Below, one piece after another: positions 5,801 to 6,544 of a stretch of 6,544 bases of DNA. Below the pieces are notes generated by a model. It had not been told where the DNA came from, searched no databases, and saw nothing but the letters and a program-made list of their open reading frames with translations. The first letter of the stretch is position 1. Each line of letters starts with the position of its first letter. Origin of the DNA: Pseudomonadota bacterium (GTDB lineage Bacteria; Pseudomonadota; Alphaproteobacteria; Rhizobiales; Rhizobiaceae); the NCBI GenBank assembly GCA_003242525.1, contig QGUU01000142.1:1-6544 (forward strand), given 5' to 3'. Position numbers and translations under genes: made by a program.

Positions 5801-6544
5801 TCACGCCTCTGCCCATGTTCTGATGAGAGTATGCGCGATGGCGCCCCTTGGCGGGGCGATCAGCCCGTCGGGATGGGTGCGCTCAAGCATCTTCAGCACC
5901 TCGTCGCGGAAGAACCATCGGCAGTCTTCCAGTTCGGCGAAGTCGGGCCGGATATCTTCGTTGAGCGGCTCTCCGTAGCAGCCGATCATCAACGAATAGG
6001 GAAACGGCCATGGCTGGCTCGCGTGATAGACGACGCGACCGAGCCGTATGCCGGATTCCTCGAATGTCTCCCGGCGGACCGCGTTCTCGATCGTCTCGCC
6101 CGGCTCGATGAACCCGGCCAGGCACGAATACATGCCAGGCGCAAAGCGCGGGCTGCGCCCAAGCAGGCATTTCTCGTCGGTTGCCGCCAGCATGATGGCA
6201 ACCGGATCGGTGCGAGGAAAATGGTCCGCGCCACAGGCTGGGCAATGCCGTCGATATCCGCCCGCCTTCATCTCGGAGGGCTGGCCGCATCGGGAGCAGA
6301 AGCGATGGCTTTCGTTCCAGGCAAGCAGCGCGGCCGCCTGCGCCAGGGCACCCAGCGCCGCCTCGTCAATCAGCCCCTGCGTGTAGACCGAACGGTAGTC
6401 GATCGCCTTTATGGAAGCCGGCATGTCCTCCGCGGCGATTGCGGCAGGCGCCGCGAGAACCGGGCCGTCATCGTCGAACCCCAGCAGGATGGCCTTTTCG
6501 AGAGACACCTGCAGCGTTCTGGTTGCGCCGGGTCTGAACCACGG
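5801..6544 (-). CDS. nudC: NADH pyrophosphatase / NAD-capped RNA hydrolase, Nudix family (N-terminus cut by window edge)
   Basis: Cleaves the pyrophosphate of NADH/NAD to NMN(H) and AMP, and in E. coli also removes NAD caps from RNA. The frame is open to the right edge (247 codons visible), so the true start lies outside. The visible first residues, ending in a LLGFDDDGPVLAA-like segment, belong to the NudC N-terminal domain. A four-cysteine zinc ribbon follows: CSRC and CPAC at visible residues 83-86 and 101-104. The Nudix box spans 144-166 and fits GX5EX7REUXEEXGU, reading GFIEPGE...RETFEESGI, with a Thr at the first hydrophobic slot. The diagnostic NudC motif SQPWPFP is at 176-182, followed by SLM. 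The C-terminus carries the family block IAPPRGAIAHTLIRTW. All metal and catalytic residues are present. The gap of 140 bp to the next gene and its housekeeping role suggest it is not functionally part of the importer cluster. Confidence 0.96.
   Translation of the reverse strand, partial: PWFRPGATRTLQVSLEKAILLGFDDDGPVLAAPAAIAAEDMPASIKAIDYRSVYTQGLIDEAALGALAQAAALLAWNESHRFCSRCGQPSEMKAGGYRRHCPACGADHFPRTDPVAIMLAATDEKCLLGRSPRFAPGMYSCLAGFIEPGETIENAVRRETFEESGIRLGRVVYHASQPWPFPYSLMIGCYGEPLNEDIRPDFAELEDCRWFFRDEVLKMLERTHPDGLIAPPRGAIAHTLIRTWAEA

Noticed and set aside
6506..6508. GTG at 6508 as the nudC start
   Set aside because: The frame stays open to the window edge and the upstream codons fit the NudC N-terminal domain, so this is an internal Val codon.
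1..6544. CRISPR, tRNA/rRNA, insertion sequences, phage or defence genes
   Set aside because: No repeat arrays, RNA-gene signatures, transposase motifs or terminal inverted repeats were seen; the window is almost wholly filled by seven ordinary metabolic and transport genes.

Overview
This window is an ordinary-looking, GC-rich chromosomal segment. It most resembles an alphaproteobacterium of the Hyphomicrobiales/Rhizobiales (Mesorhizobium-like), judged from protein style, codon bias towards G/C in third positions, and the LivM subtype. That placement is inference, because no rRNA or other marker gene is present. Every gene I can support lies on the minus strand, so transcription runs from the right edge to the left edge.

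In transcription order the layout is as follows. At 6544-5801 lies most of nudC, an NADH pyrophosphatase/Nudix hydrolase whose N-terminus is cut by the right edge. After a 140-bp gap comes an alpha/beta hydrolase of the kynurenine-formamidase/esterase type (5660-4833). After a further 89 bp comes a complete HAAT/Liv-type ABC importer cluster: a periplasmic substrate-binding protein (4743-3559), then livG ATPase (3463-2651), livF ATPase (2654-1923), livH permease (1919-909) and livM permease (912 to the left edge, C-terminus cut off).

The importer genes form a tight operon. livG/livF overlap by 4 bp (GTGA), livF/livH are 3 bp apart, and livH/livM overlap by 4 bp (ATGA). The one real gap is 95 bp between the binding protein and livG. 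It contains a perfect 12-bp-stem hairpin just after the binding-protein stop and a 6-bp hairpin just before the livG start. This arrangement would favour making more binding protein than membrane complex.

The five Liv products would together form one importer: a secreted type I binding protein captures a small amino-acid-like or amide ligand and delivers it to LivH/LivM, driven by LivG/LivF. The substrate cannot be read from sequence. The upstream hydrolase could act on an imported amide or ester, but that is only a neighbourhood inference. I found no RNA genes, mobile elements, CRISPR arrays, long repeats or convincing undescribed system. The items most worth a second look are the two-hairpin binding-protein/livG junction, the extended LivM subtype, and the hydrolase-transporter linkage.
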